Both the position numbers and the translations under genes were made by a program. From NCBI GenBank assembly GCA_003952965.2, contig CM025851.1, positions 8,473,647-8,537,646 on the forward strand: a DNA stretch of 64,000 bases, read 5' to 3'. Of this stretch, positions 47,617 to 60,169 are shown piece after piece; within the stretch, counting starts at the first letter, position 1, and each line of letters starts with the position of its first letter. Source of the stretch: Morella rubra. Taxonomy: Eukaryota; Streptophyta; Magnoliopsida; Fagales; Myricaceae. Under the pieces are notes generated by a model. The model worked only from the letters and a program-made list of their open reading frames with translations, made no database searches and was not told the DNA's origin.

Positions 47617-50600
47617 TCATCTCTGGGCCTGATCCGAACCTGAGGCTCCAACTGAAGGAGTTGCTGGCACACTGCTTGCTGACCCATTCTCGACAGGTGG
47701 AGGCACACCCCATTTGCCTTCAGACTCAAGGGGCTCAAAGACATGAACTGCTCCGTCTGATAGTCCTAATGCAAATTGATTTGGTTCTTGTGGATGCGCC
47801 GCAATCACAAGGGGTTGTACATTGGAACTGCTGCATCAAGGAAACAAAGGGTTGGCATCCATAATAGCCATCACCATATATAGGTAGGTAGATTGTAATC
47901 AAGTTCCCATGCCAAATTACTACCTTGTGCCCATGAAATGTAATAACAGTAACAGTACACAATAACCATATAACTGACAAATTATCTGGTTATTGGACGA
48001 GCAATTTTAACAGATTAAAGATATGCTTGATTAAGATCTACAAGCATTTTGCAACAAATTCAGCCACTTTTGGAGCCCTGAGCAGTCCAGTAAATTATGT
48101 AGAATTGAAAAATTACTTTAACAAAAGCCAATCTTATCTACAATGCAATCTGCAATGTTTGTGAATAGTTTGTTAGGTTCTAATTTTTAGAATACCCCAA
48201 GAAATAAGAAAACAGAGAAAAATTCCGATAATAGCAATGGAAAAGTAGGTATGCGCAATTCTGAAGGATGAAAGCTCCAGCCAAATACATCACTCAATGG
48301 TTTATTGAGTTATTAGAAATCAACTTTATGCAGATATGGAGCAAATTCATTTAGAATAAATTTGTACACAAGGGCTTGGACGCAATTGTCTAATGTGTCT
48401 AATGCATTACAATCAATAGCATAGCTTGACCACAGAAAAAAAATTTGCCCAATATTTCTACATGGTGTAGATATCCTAGACAATGTGGACACGTGAGAAG
48501 GAAAAAAAATTGTCATGCACCAAGAAGGTGAAAGTGTCAAATCCTTACAAGTTCATTTCCATCACTCAATTATATTGAGGAAGTTAACAGTACCGCTGAC
48601 AGCGACAAATCTAAGTAAATGTCCACCTATCCAAACAAAGATCCAAGCAAACCCAAGAAATGATCTAAATAAGCCCAAGTCCCCTTTGAAGCTAGTAAGT
48701 ACCTGACACTAGCAGGAAGATAAGCAGAAGGATAGATTCGACATCGTAGTCTGAGATTTGCAGCACTAAATACAGAGACTGTCGCATCTAAGAAGCTGGC
48801 ATATATCAACTGGCTATCACATGAGAATGTTGCATGAGAGATGGGGGCAGATTCCCGTGGGGCCCACTAAAAATAAAAGAATCAATATTAGAGAAGAAGA
48901 AGAAGGCAAAACATTACTTCAATCAATGTGAAGCACTCAGCAATTAAAATACCTGCTTTACACATTCTAGTTTTGTTGTGTCGTATATGGCAAGCTGAGT
49001 TTCATGTACAACGAGAAAATATATCTGGTCCTGGTGGAACTGTACACGTGTGTCAGACTGTGCTGGAGTCCTTCCAGCTGGAAGCTGCAAGAATCTACTC
49101 TTCTGCTTTTCCCATCCATCAGAGTTCCATACACAAAGCTGGAGAACAAATATTAATATTGCAAGTGAAACAACATATGAGGGCTTCAAGCCTTATTGAC
49201 AAAGCATGATACAGAACTTAGAAAGTAATTCACTGATGAAAGTACTAAAAACTTCATACAATTGTTTGGAGATTTCAATTGTAACAATTCCATTGAAACA
49301 TGGCCATGAGTTTGTAAAAACACTGAAGGTCAGTGAAGCAAGCATCGATTGTTGTTTAAAGACATCACAAATAATTTGCTACATTGATTAATCCTCAATT
49401 ACATCAAAGGTGAATTGGCAGGCCTTCAAATTGCCATACTATTAAGGGTAGCTCTGCCTTGCTGAGATTTAATGAGGGTTGCAGATACATTAAAGTATGA
49501 GATCAAGGACATTGATTAGTCTGAGGTTAATCACAAATTCTCCACAAGTAAATCAGAAAAGTAAGACCACTTTCCAAAACATTTCTGAACAGTAAAATCA
49601 TCACCTGAGAGTCTGCTCCAGATGAAACCAGCACATTCAGTACATGAGAAAACGCAAGGCCAGTTATTCTTTTCGAGTGTCCTTTAAGCTTGCTCTTAAC
49701 CTACATCAAGGAAATGTTAAGTAACTCTACGACCATAAGTAATACTATATAGATTTTGGCCATATATTGCACCATACTTCATCTACACGAACGTTGTATA
49801 TCTGAATTGTGGAATCATCCATGCCAATGGCGATAATGTTATTATCTTGAGGATGGAAAGCAAGAAATGTTGCCGCAGGAGGTGGTGGCATGAAAGTTGT
49901 CATTGTCTGCAGTTGCCAGAAAGAAACTGAAATTGGTCAAAATGATACAAGAAATACACTTAAAGCTAGAAAGGAGTCATGGGTTACCTTAAATGTCATC
50001 ATATTGAATAATGATATCTTTCCTCCAGATGCCGACATAACATAAGAGTCATTCTTGGACAAAGCAAAGCAGGGAACAGCCTCTTCAGGACTAGAGTCAG
50101 AAATATCATTTGTCATTAGAATTCCACTTGGTGGTTGCCATAATTGAGGTGAAACACTGGCGGTTGCCTGCAAGAAAACGCACCATTTTCATGGATACAG
50201 TGGAACTCTTTTTGCAACCATGATGAAAGAACTAGAAAGGCTGATGCATTGCTGCTTTTTTGACATGTCAAGTACCTTGCCAGATGCATTGCGATCACTT
50301 CGCTGCCATTTCCAAAGCAGATGAATAGCATTTGAAGCTAATGCCAGAACAGCATTGCCTGAATTTGTATAGATTAATCTTGATATCTATGATAAATGGA
50401 GAAAGCTAGTGAGAACATTTTCTTGAAGACACAGTGGAAGTGGATAAGAATTATGAGACAAAATGGAGTTGAAACTTCATGAGTTGATCTACCAATATAT
50501 ACTCAAATCAAAAAGTGAGATACATTCAGCAATCACATTGGTATAAAGGTATAGCTTTCAGCATTAAATTCTAATTCTGCCATAGACCAACAACGATGAG

Positions 50601-53312
50601 GAGACCTACCCATTTAACCTCAATTATGAGAATTGATAATCTGGTACTGAGACAATCATAACATACAGGATATTTTTCCAGGTCGGTGTTATTACAATCA
50701 GGCCACAGGTACAGACCAAGGACAATCTCTGTGCTAACTGACTCTTAACACTCAATTGCTTCTGCTGTTGTTTCTAACTGAAGGTACTGAAAAGTTAAGG
50801 GATTTGGCTACTCTCCGTCCCAGTAAAGTACTGCTGTCTGACCAAGAATGATGGCTATGGTTCACAACCAGTCATTGCCATGTCAGAGGCCAAGGAGAAA
50901 AGCCAATGCCGTAAAACGCTAGTAATGGAGTTTGAGGTGCAAGAAGCAGCTTTTAAAAGGTGAGATTGCTTGGGAAGTGTGTTACAAGAGTATAACATCC
51001 AAAACCGACCAATCACAAATCATTTTGCAGTTGACAAGTACCAATTTTATTCAACAAATTTTATGGTATTGTCTACTAGGTAAGCTTGGAATACATATGC
51101 ATAAAAGTATTAGGCATCAGAGAGATCAAGATTCCCATCACCAGCATGAGGCTAGTAGTTGCTTAGTTATTAGATTCCTTAGGTTATTACTCCTCAATAT
51201 CCATCATCAGTTGGAAGATTGCAGCACTATCCTATTAATCGTCCTTCTTGAGAAGGACAAGAGTAAAGAAGGTACATGTGTGAAAGAGCCGTACCCAAAC
51301 AGAAATCAAAATGCACCTAAAGCTTCTTCTTTTTTAAAATAAGTGTGGCTTTGCACGCACAAAAAATTTAGTACTTGTACTGCAAATCAAAGTATCAGTA
51401 TATTATAGAGAGAAAACAGTACGCCTGGAGTAGCCAGGGTACTAAGAACTCCTTACGTATGACAAAGCAAGATTCAATCATGATCAAAACACTCCTACAG
51501 GATTCTTCGAGAATAAAGACAGTTAGCAAACATCACCTTAGTTACTCTCAGGTTTTCAGGAAGCCTCAAGGATCGGCATTGAGATTGCTCATTGATCTCG
51601 GTGAGCTTCCAAATTTTGGATTTGTCATTGGATTCTTCCGTAACTCTAGGTTTCACATCCCCCAAGTTCCGGGCATCCCCATTCTGGCAAGATCAATATG
51701 CTTATCAGATTGCTGTGAGATCAATGAATTCATAATACAAATGCCATTTAACATAGAAGAGGATAATGATATATTGACAATAGAAAGTGCTACTGAATAG
51801 CAAGAGAGGCAGAAAATTCTGCTGCTCCAGCTTTACATAGATACATACATACACGCAAATGTATATAAAAGAAGAAAGCATGTGTCACAAACCATTCCAG
51901 CAATTGAGACCACAGAGGCACCTCTGTCAGCAAGTCCGGCACTAGTAGCAGCTGCTGCCGCTGCTGCAGCAGCTGAAATTGGATTTATTGTCGGCTGTAA
52001 GAGATCACATATTAACACAATGTTAGATCATGCTGAGGCGAGGTGTCACACCTACTAAGGGTCTGATAAAGCTACCTTGGTCGCTGCTTCAGATGTTCTT
52101 GATGCATCATAAGTAAGATTTTCAAATGTGCGTAATAATCTCATACCATCTGTATTTCCTAGAATTTTAATTGCATTATCATTGGCAGAAACAGCTAAGA
52201 GAGTGCCATCCTTGTTGAAGCGGATACGCGGGCTTGCCTATAACAATTGGAAAGAAGAAACTGAGCAACTATTATTTTGAAACGACATGCCTTTGATCGC
52301 TACTTTAACTTATCAACTTACTGGAAGGCCTCCATCAGCATCAACACTAGTCAAAAGCTGGACACTGTCCATATCCCAGAATTTGATAGAAAAATCATCC
52401 CCAGCAGCCAAAAACCTGTTTTTAGTTGTATCAAATTGCACAACACCCAAAGAACGCTTGCGGAATCCTAGATAGGTTCTTTTAACAGCCCCTTCACTTT
52501 CATTCCATTCAACAATAAATGATTCACCATCTTTACTTGTCCCACATGAAAAGAGCCTACAACATCCACAACCCCCATATCAGAAAAACAGAGAGGAGAA
52601 GGGTGAGCAGGTTAAAGACTCTTCCTATTTAGTTGACCAGACCCCAGAATAACAGCAAAGGACAAGAAGAACCATACCAATACATTGAGAATATTACCTA
52701 GTACCATCAGCGCTGTAAGCCATTGTGGTGCACCATCGACCAGGAGCCTCATAATCAACTCGAGATCCCAAGTTGTCATACAACCACGCTTTTATCTTCC
52801 CATCCAGAGCCGTTGAAAAGATAAACTAAGCATAAAAGAACAAAAACAATGTCAGAAACAAAGATACTGGTATATGAAAGGAATCTGTAAAAGGAAAGTC
52901 ATAACTACGTGGCATCATTAGCTTAAAGTAGACAATAAAAGCAATCAGAGAAATGACCAATGGAAAGGATACCTGAATGTTTTCCTTATAGTGGGGACAG
53001 ACGGAATAAACAGGAGCCTCGTGACCTTCAAAAGTATACTGCTTTGCACCAGTAGCAGCGTCCCATACCTACAATTGCCAAACAAAATGACGAGGCATGA
53101 CAACTTTACATCCATTAAAAAACATGAAAACAACCGAGTATATAACATGACTAAACCAACCTTGATGGTCTTATCATCACCACATGTTATCACACAAAGT
53201 TGTTTGTTTGGGTGGGAGAATGCAATATCGTTTACCCCACCAACATGAGCATCAATCTAGATCAGCAAGATCAAAGCAAATTTCAGAATAACAACTCAAT
53301 TCCACAGACTAT

Positions 53313-53344
<32 letters not shown>

Positions 53345-56300
53345 CCTTCCTATTAGACGTACCTCCAGATGCTGCCGTACATCATCATTCCCATGATAAG
53401 AATATATTTGAACGATGTGCCTGGAGTATGCCACTCCTGTAATTGGAATAGAAAGAACACATCATCTGATGGTCCAGTTGACCCTTGAGATATGCATATT
53501 GATTATATTATATCAAATACTAAATAAAATCAATATATTAAGCTTACCAAATAAAGAACCATCAGGGCTCCAAATCACGCGATTAACACATACACTGGGA
53601 TCTTTCACTAGACCTGTCTGGATTCCATCAAAAGTTCAGCCACATTAGTCTACTATTACAAGCATTAATAGGGTGTTCCACTAAAGGGTATCGTTGGTGA
53701 AGGAAAATAAGAAGGTACAGACCTGCAGAGTCACTGAACATGCACTATGATCCCAAACTTTGAAGTTCCTCAAAACTAATCGCTCTCTAGAACCAACTTC
53801 CCACAACCCTATGTCCCCAACATTGGTACCAACTGAAGAACAACAAATATTCAACCATCAATTCCTAATAACATGTAGAACATTTATAGGAAGAAAGTAT
53901 ACCTATTATACCACGTAGTAGTAACTCAAAATATTTAGACATGAAAACAAGATGCTTTAAAAGAGAGCAGACCAAGAAGTAGCGTCTGTTGAAGAGGATG
54001 AAAATCCATGCTCATGGGAGATGATCCTTGATTTAAAGTCCGTGTGACAGTCTTTGGAAAGTCATCAGGTGCATTGAAAGCCTGACCATGACCATGACTT
54101 GGAAATGTTACTGGCAACACATTAACAGGTAGATTTACCTGCACAAAAAGAAGACTAATCAATAAATGACGTCGCTTGGGAAGAATAAGATTCTTTGGAT
54201 CCACGTGTTGGCCATTATGAAAAGTAGAATTTTTGACAGAAGCATACTTGATCATATCCTTGCACGCCAATTTGTCTTTAGTTACATACCAAAATAAAAA
54301 AGGAAGGATTGGGGGAGAGGGTGGGGGGGCGCAAATTTTGTCTTCATTGTAATTTTTGTAAGAGAACTCGTAATTCTCGTACATGGTAGGTACAATAAGA
54401 GACCTATGGCGCAAAAGTGGTCAACGTCACCTTTTCACTTGTGTCATCATGGACAACGATTTTTTGACATCACTAAACAGAAATATGATAAGGGGCATAT
54501 GAAGTAATATAAAATATTTTGGAAAGCAATTAACCAAATTGTATTTGCTCAGGCGAGCAAATTACCTCATCGGAAATACCCAGCGGTCTCGTTCTTTTAG
54601 AAGCGTGATCAGAATCCCCAGATGGGTATTCTACGGAAGGGTTAGTTGGAGGAGTCCTTGGATGCTTCAAAGCAGCTATTCAAGGTAAAGAAACTCCACC
54701 AGGGTTAAATTCAGAACCATGTGCAACATCTGATCCGTTTAAGTATGTAGAGGAATTGAGTGCCATTACAAACTAAATAAATGTAATACCTGGGATTGAT
54801 GGAGCACCGAGACCAATAGCTCCTCCAGAAACTGCCTGATGAGTTACAGTGGAAGGATTAGACATCCAACCTGCAAGTGGTGTTGGAACTGGTGCAGGCG
54901 TAGGTTGAAAAGGCTGAAAGTAGAAATTCAAGTGAGTTAACAGCAATAAATATTCCACTAAGTTCTTATTGCAACAGTTTTGATTGTAACCTACCCCGTG
55001 AGCACCTAAGTTAGGGAAACCCCCAGCTTTGGGTAAGGATCCAAGCAGTGGATTATTAGCAGGTGATGGAGCTCGAGCACCATTTGGTTGTCCACAAGAG
55101 TGATCCACAAATAGAGTTTTTATATCTGGATTTGGCCTTGGATTTTTACATAGCTGATGCTGCCAATTCAAGCTGCAATTTGCAATAAGAAATCAGATCG
55201 TTGTAGTCAATGACAATTAATCAATGCTTATGACTAGCAGTAATGTATGTCAGTTCTCCAGCACAGATACAAATGCAGCCCCTGGACTGTAAATATATGT
55301 TTCGAACTAAGCTTCAAGGACCAACTACTTTGGGCGTCATAGGAAGATTAGAACATTCTGCATTGTCAACCAAAGCATTCATTGCGCAGCCCCAACTTTT
55401 AAGGCAGAGTAATCTATTCATTAAAGACAAATGCCGCATACAAATTCTATGTATAAAGTAACTGAAATAGGCCCTGTACCAAGTATAACCTGAAGTCAAT
55501 GTGAAGCAAAGTACAGAGATAAAGTAATAAATCGAATCATATATAGCATTTCCAAACGCATTACCTTTGGTTGATGAGAGTCCGTAACCTTGAATTTTTA
55601 AGGTTTGGGAATTGCAATTTATCACGAAACAATGGATTTGCTTCAATCAGCTTCTTGAGCTCCACCAGCATGATTGCTCTTGCTGATTTCGTATCTCCAT
55701 ATTTGGAAAGTTGCTCGTTCTCCCTGAGACGGGGCAAACACATCTGTATATCAGTCCATTGTTATTTTCAACTGCAACGTGGATGACCTACTCATTAACT
55801 CATCATACCTAAAGTTTTCCAACGTCAAGAGCTGGGTGATTTCCTTGAAAAGCTCCTCGTTAAATGTGGCAAAAACTTTCAAATCCTTTACCAGTATCTC
55901 CACAGCCTTGGAACGATCATGCCTATTAAAATGTATAAAGTCTCATTCATGTGCAATATTCCTCATAGTCTCCAAACACCAGCAATCAATTCTCATAAAA
56001 CTGAAAATTATAAAGTTAATACTAAAGATTTGTAAGCTTACTTATCCAATGCCTCAAGATACTTTTGCTTCCTTATCTCAAAAAATATTTTCATTGAATA
56101 CCGATTGTCGTCCACTTTAGTGAACCCTGAAAGGTACTTCTCAACCTCATCCCAGTTCCCATTATGCACCTCATCCTCAAAATATTTCATGTTAAAGAAA
56201 AACCCAGATTCCTGTTCGAGCCTATTCAATAATCAAAGCAATTAATGAGGCAAAGAAGAAAAATCAATTATTCAAATTGAATCAAGGATAGAAAAAAGTC

Positions 56301-56415
56301 AAAACAGAAGAGAAAAAAAAACCGTAGAAACTTACTTATGAACAGTCTCTTTGAACTTTTCCTCGTCAAGGAATTGTAAGATCAAGAACACAAGCTCTCT
56401 GCTAAGCGACGACAT
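47617..56415 (-). CDS. TPL: TOPLESS transcriptional co-repressor
   Basis: Twenty-five coding exons, from ATG 56413-56415 to the stop at 47617-47619, total 3411 nt, 1136 aa (Arabidopsis TPL 1131). The first nine are 56336-56415, 56042-56221, 55809-55922, 55565-55723, 54995-55172, 54790-54913, 54566-54675, 53973-54138 and 53723-53832. The last are 48953-49138, 48703-48866 and 47617-47830. Order of domains: LisH (SSLSRELVFLILQFLDEEKF, about 4-36), CTLH (about 34-92), CRA, a Pro-rich linker, then two WD40 beta-propellers (VWD, FWDMD and LCVWNSD among the blade ends). Asn176, the residue changed in the Arabidopsis tpl-1 allele (N176H), is the normal Asn in TLINQ. A nine-Ala tract follows NPIS in exon 17. 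TPL is the nuclear co-repressor recruited by EAR-motif proteins (Aux/IAA, NINJA and others). All splice sites examined are GT..AG. Confidence 0.98.
53313..53339. repeat. A27 homopolymer in a TOPLESS intron
   Basis: Twenty-seven consecutive A lie in the intron between exons 11 and 12. In the transcript it is a U-run shortly after the donor of exon 12's downstream neighbour side. Length is likely to vary between individuals. Confidence 0.9.
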
Positions 56416-57050
56416 AGTAGTCGCCCCGTCGTCTTCGATTGAACAAACCCAAAATCACCAAAGCACCACTAGATCTGCAAAAATCTCATAAGTTACAAAA
56501 TAAATCTGAAAAGCATCGTCTCTAGCTAGCTTGATTGCTCAAAAAACAAAACAAATAGCTCGTAGATTCAAATCTCTACACAGAACCAGATCACTCAACT
56601 GCCGTCCATGACAAACAAAAGCAACCCATTTTGTCACAGAAAATTACCACATATACTTAAACCATCATGGGTGAAGTAAAATCGGGTAAAAAATCCGGAA
56701 AAAAAAAGGTGATTTATTTTTTGGAGGATCGCGGGAACAAAGAGAACTGCTTATAGACCATGTGGGTATCAAAGATGCAATAGCGCCCCCCGGCCCGGCT
56801 CCAAAAAAAAAACCAATAAAAGCTTAAAAAGCGAAAGACTTCATAGTAAAAGATTCTTAATTTCAGAGAGAAAGTGAGAAAATTCAATTGAAGCTCTTAC
56901 CTTGAAAACCCAAGAACACAAACACAGAGAGAGCTCTAAGAGAATGCTTCTTCTCTCTAGAAATAGAATGGTAATTACTCTGTCTCTCTCCCTCCCTCCC
57001 TCCCTTGTTTCTTTCCCTAATAACTTCCTCTCTATCAAAAATTATATAAT
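56416..57050 (-). promoter_or_regulatory. TOPLESS 5' leader, leader intron and core promoter
   Basis: On the minus strand an acceptor TTTTTGCAG ends at 56475 and a donor AAG|GTAAGAGC lies at 56900, defining a 426-bp leader intron and leaving 59 bases of leader before the ATG. The outer leader exon is CT-rich on the minus-strand complement (CTCCCTCCCTCCC at about 56989-57003). ATTATATAAT at about 57040-57049 is a TATA candidate, giving a start near 57010. Confidence 0.65.
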
Positions 57051-59388
57051 GAGACATTGAACTTGCAGAAACGGGTTTTTTTATAGGGCCAGACAGATAA
57101 TGAGATGATACGCACTATGACATATCAGTTGATACGTCCGTGAAGATTGAATAAGTTAGTGGTGATACGTAAGTGGAGTTATCTACGAGTTCAATGTCAG
57201 ATTGGTCCCATTTAGCCGGCTACACTTTGTCGAGGTCATCGGCTCGGAATCTCGAGCTGACAGCCGTCCATCAGCTTCAGTTGGACCGAGACTTCAGGGA
57301 AGAAATTGCGGTACAGCTAGCACACGACGGTTGTTCACTCATTGCCGTCAGATCCCAATAACACGACCGTGATCCAACTCATCAGATACATCCGACGCTA
57401 AAAAAACAAGGAACAAGAACATCTGAGAAGGAGGCTAACATATTCCACGGAAGCGATTTTTACTCTGGCTCAGATCCCTCAGGAAACGACAACCTTTCTC
57501 GGACGGGTCCCGAAAACTTTGACCCCCAAAGCGAGCGCAATACTACGGAAGTGCCATTGATCCACTCGATTGGATATGTAGGCAGTTGTACTAAACTACA
57601 CTAATTATATATACCACGTGATACAGTAATACCGTTTATGATTGCGAAAAGCAGCGAGATACTCCACGGTAAAGTAGAGAAATGCTACTTTATCGCGGAA
57701 GAGAAATTGGTGTTGGCGGTTTGAACATTATCGGGATAATAATATTTTAACTAATTGATTGTGGGGTTAGGTTTTAATGAGTTTTAATTAATATTCTAAA
57801 GTGGGGCTTTCTGGTCAGAGTTTAGTGCTTGTATAAGGTCGTGGCTTCTCGTGCCAAGGACGAGCTCTTTCGTCTCGCGTAATGGCATATATATATATAT
57901 ATGGAGGCAGGAGGCCCCACTTATCACTTTGTACCATAAATGCAACTCAACTTTTTTATCTTAAAAATAAATGCCTACCAGCAATAATGGACGGATATTG
58001 CACATGATTGTAGCCTCTTTTCTTCGCCTAGGACTCAATCCGTTGGAATTTTCTAGATGAAATATGAAATACCTTTATAATGCATAGATAGCTAAGACAA
58101 AAATATAGTTCTATAATATATTATGTGAAATACAAATAAGCTTTGGATACTTGAAAGTATAGAACATGTCTCAAAAATTATATAACATGTAGTTGTCGGT
58201 CCAGATGATTATTTCGATGTATTAACTTATCTTAATGTTTTTCTATTTCTTTTTTTTTTTTTTAATATCATGACTAATTTGGATGATAAAGACTTTTATC
58301 TCTTCTTTAATAGATATCTTTCGAAAGTGAGTTGTTACTTTAACTCTCTGGTTGAATATTCCTTTGATCTAGTAATAGGCGAGAAAAACAAGGAAAAAAT
58401 AGTCAACTGAAAATTTTAGGCAAAAAACAGCCATCAATATTCATCAATTTTTACGGTTGCTCAATAAGATAGCAATAAGTGAAATTTTCATTTGGATAAC
58501 GAGAAAAATCCGTCGCAAATTATGTATATCAAATTGAGACTAATTTGGTCCAAATAAATCACACGAAAAAAAAAATCTAAAAAGATTAGACTGTCTACAG
58601 TTTAAATTTGTAATTAAAGTAATCCATACACTCTTTAAGAGAAAATCAAATATAAAATCGTGTACTCATCTGCGGAGTCTCCGATACACCTTAATTAGTG
58701 AGCCAACCTGGGAGGTGTGAAAATTAAAACGGAATTGGAGAAACGTGATCTGAAAAAGATAAAGAAAAGCTATGCGTTTTTTATTTTTTTCCCCTTTTTC
58801 GGGTACAAAAAGGGGAAAGATTCGGAAGTGTAACAGAGGGGCAATAAGTTTCGGTGCAAAACGAGATGCTCACGCGCGATGACTGGGGGTGGGTGGAACG
58901 AGCCACTGACAGGGGAACAAAGTGCTCGTGTGACTTGTATATTCAGATGCGGGGCCCACTCATGTTTCCTGGGTGTGCGCTGGTTGAGAGAGAGAGAGAG
59001 GATGGGGGGGGCCCGGGGCCAGGGGTAGTAGAGTACTTTGCTGCTACATGTCTCGGTCGAATCGGTCAGTCAGCCGCGTGGATGGTCACAGCTGTGAACT
59101 TTGAGATCTGGCTTGAGGAAATAGAAAAGGTGGGCCATTCTTCGGCTCGACCGTACAACAGTAGCATAAAAAATGATTATATATTTAAAATTGTTGGAAA
59201 ATTTTAACTAATGTGTGAACTGTCTTAAATCAAGATGAGCAGAGGATAGAAAGATATATAAAGTCTATTTATTTTTATTTATTTTTGTTTTTCGCTTCAA
59301 TTTTAATTTCCTTTATTGCATAATTCTCTGTCTTTCCTTTCTTATCTTGATTATCTTTGAAAAATAATTCTTTATATTTTAAAATTAG

Positions 59389-59392
<4 letters not shown>

Positions 59393-59445
<53 letters not shown>
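59393..59445. repeat. (TA)n microsatellite
   Basis: An uninterrupted TA tract of about 53 bases; a highly mutable site of the kind used as a marker. Confidence 0.95.
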
Positions 59446-59447
<2 letters not shown>

Positions 59448-59839
59448 TTTGTACAGAGTATAAGATTTAGTGTCTTTTTCTTAAAAATTAATCCCTCAAT
59501 TATAGTTATGTAATTTTTTTTTTAATTTTCTTCTCGGTTTTAATTTTTCTCCCGTAAATTTGCTAGGTTAGTTAGTTGTTCTAAAAATGTCTTTATGTCA
59601 AATTTTAACTTTGCAATTGACAAAATATATCTATGTAATTAATAGAAAATACGTCACTTCTAATTATCAGTCGACATCTAGATTCACTTAGCCTTGATTG
59701 TTTAATAGTAACACGTTTTTCATTAACAAAATATGCATGTGTCTTATTTTCAGTCTGTGTTTAGACGGGAGAATCTTATTGGGACATATATCTTAACTAC
59801 ATGAACTTCGAATGAAAGAATTAAAAATTGAAAGACTAA

Positions 59840-60169
59840 GGGCATGTTTGTTTTCACAATTTTTCTATAATGTAAATGTATTTACAAAACTAACATCCAA
59901 AATCTTAAAAATTTATATACAAACACCAATGCATTTTACACAATTTTCAACAATTCACACAAACTCCAATATTTTTTCAAAAAAAAATTATAACAAATTT
60001 TCTCTCTATAATTTTTCTTCTGACTCCAATATTTTTTTATTAAACAATTATATCAAATATCTTTAAAACTTTTCATTAATCTTTACACAAAAACCTATAA
60101 AACTCTAATTTATACCAACATTTACAATTCTATCAAAATACTACAATTTTTTACGAAACGAACACCCCC
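59840..60169. repeat. MITE-like element, about 330 bp
   Basis: The left end reads GGGCATGTTTGTTTTCAC and the right end, reverse-complemented, reads GGGGGTGTTCGTTTCG. The interior is AT-rich and non-coding. The end sequence resembles plant hAT-type MITEs. The target-site duplication is unclear. Confidence 0.6.

Noticed and set aside
50932-51800. Two plus-strand open frames (136 and 141 aa)
   Set aside because: They overlap a TOPLESS intron and are antisense to exon 18; no independent evidence.
57173-57361. 62-aa open frame beginning MELSTSSMSDW, looked retrotransposon-like
   Set aside because: No gag/pol motif, no LTR and no continuing frame.
58854-59207. 117-aa open frame in a GC-richer patch
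   Set aside because: It includes a GA microsatellite and G runs, has no recognisable domain and no clear promoter or poly(A) signal; kept only as a note.
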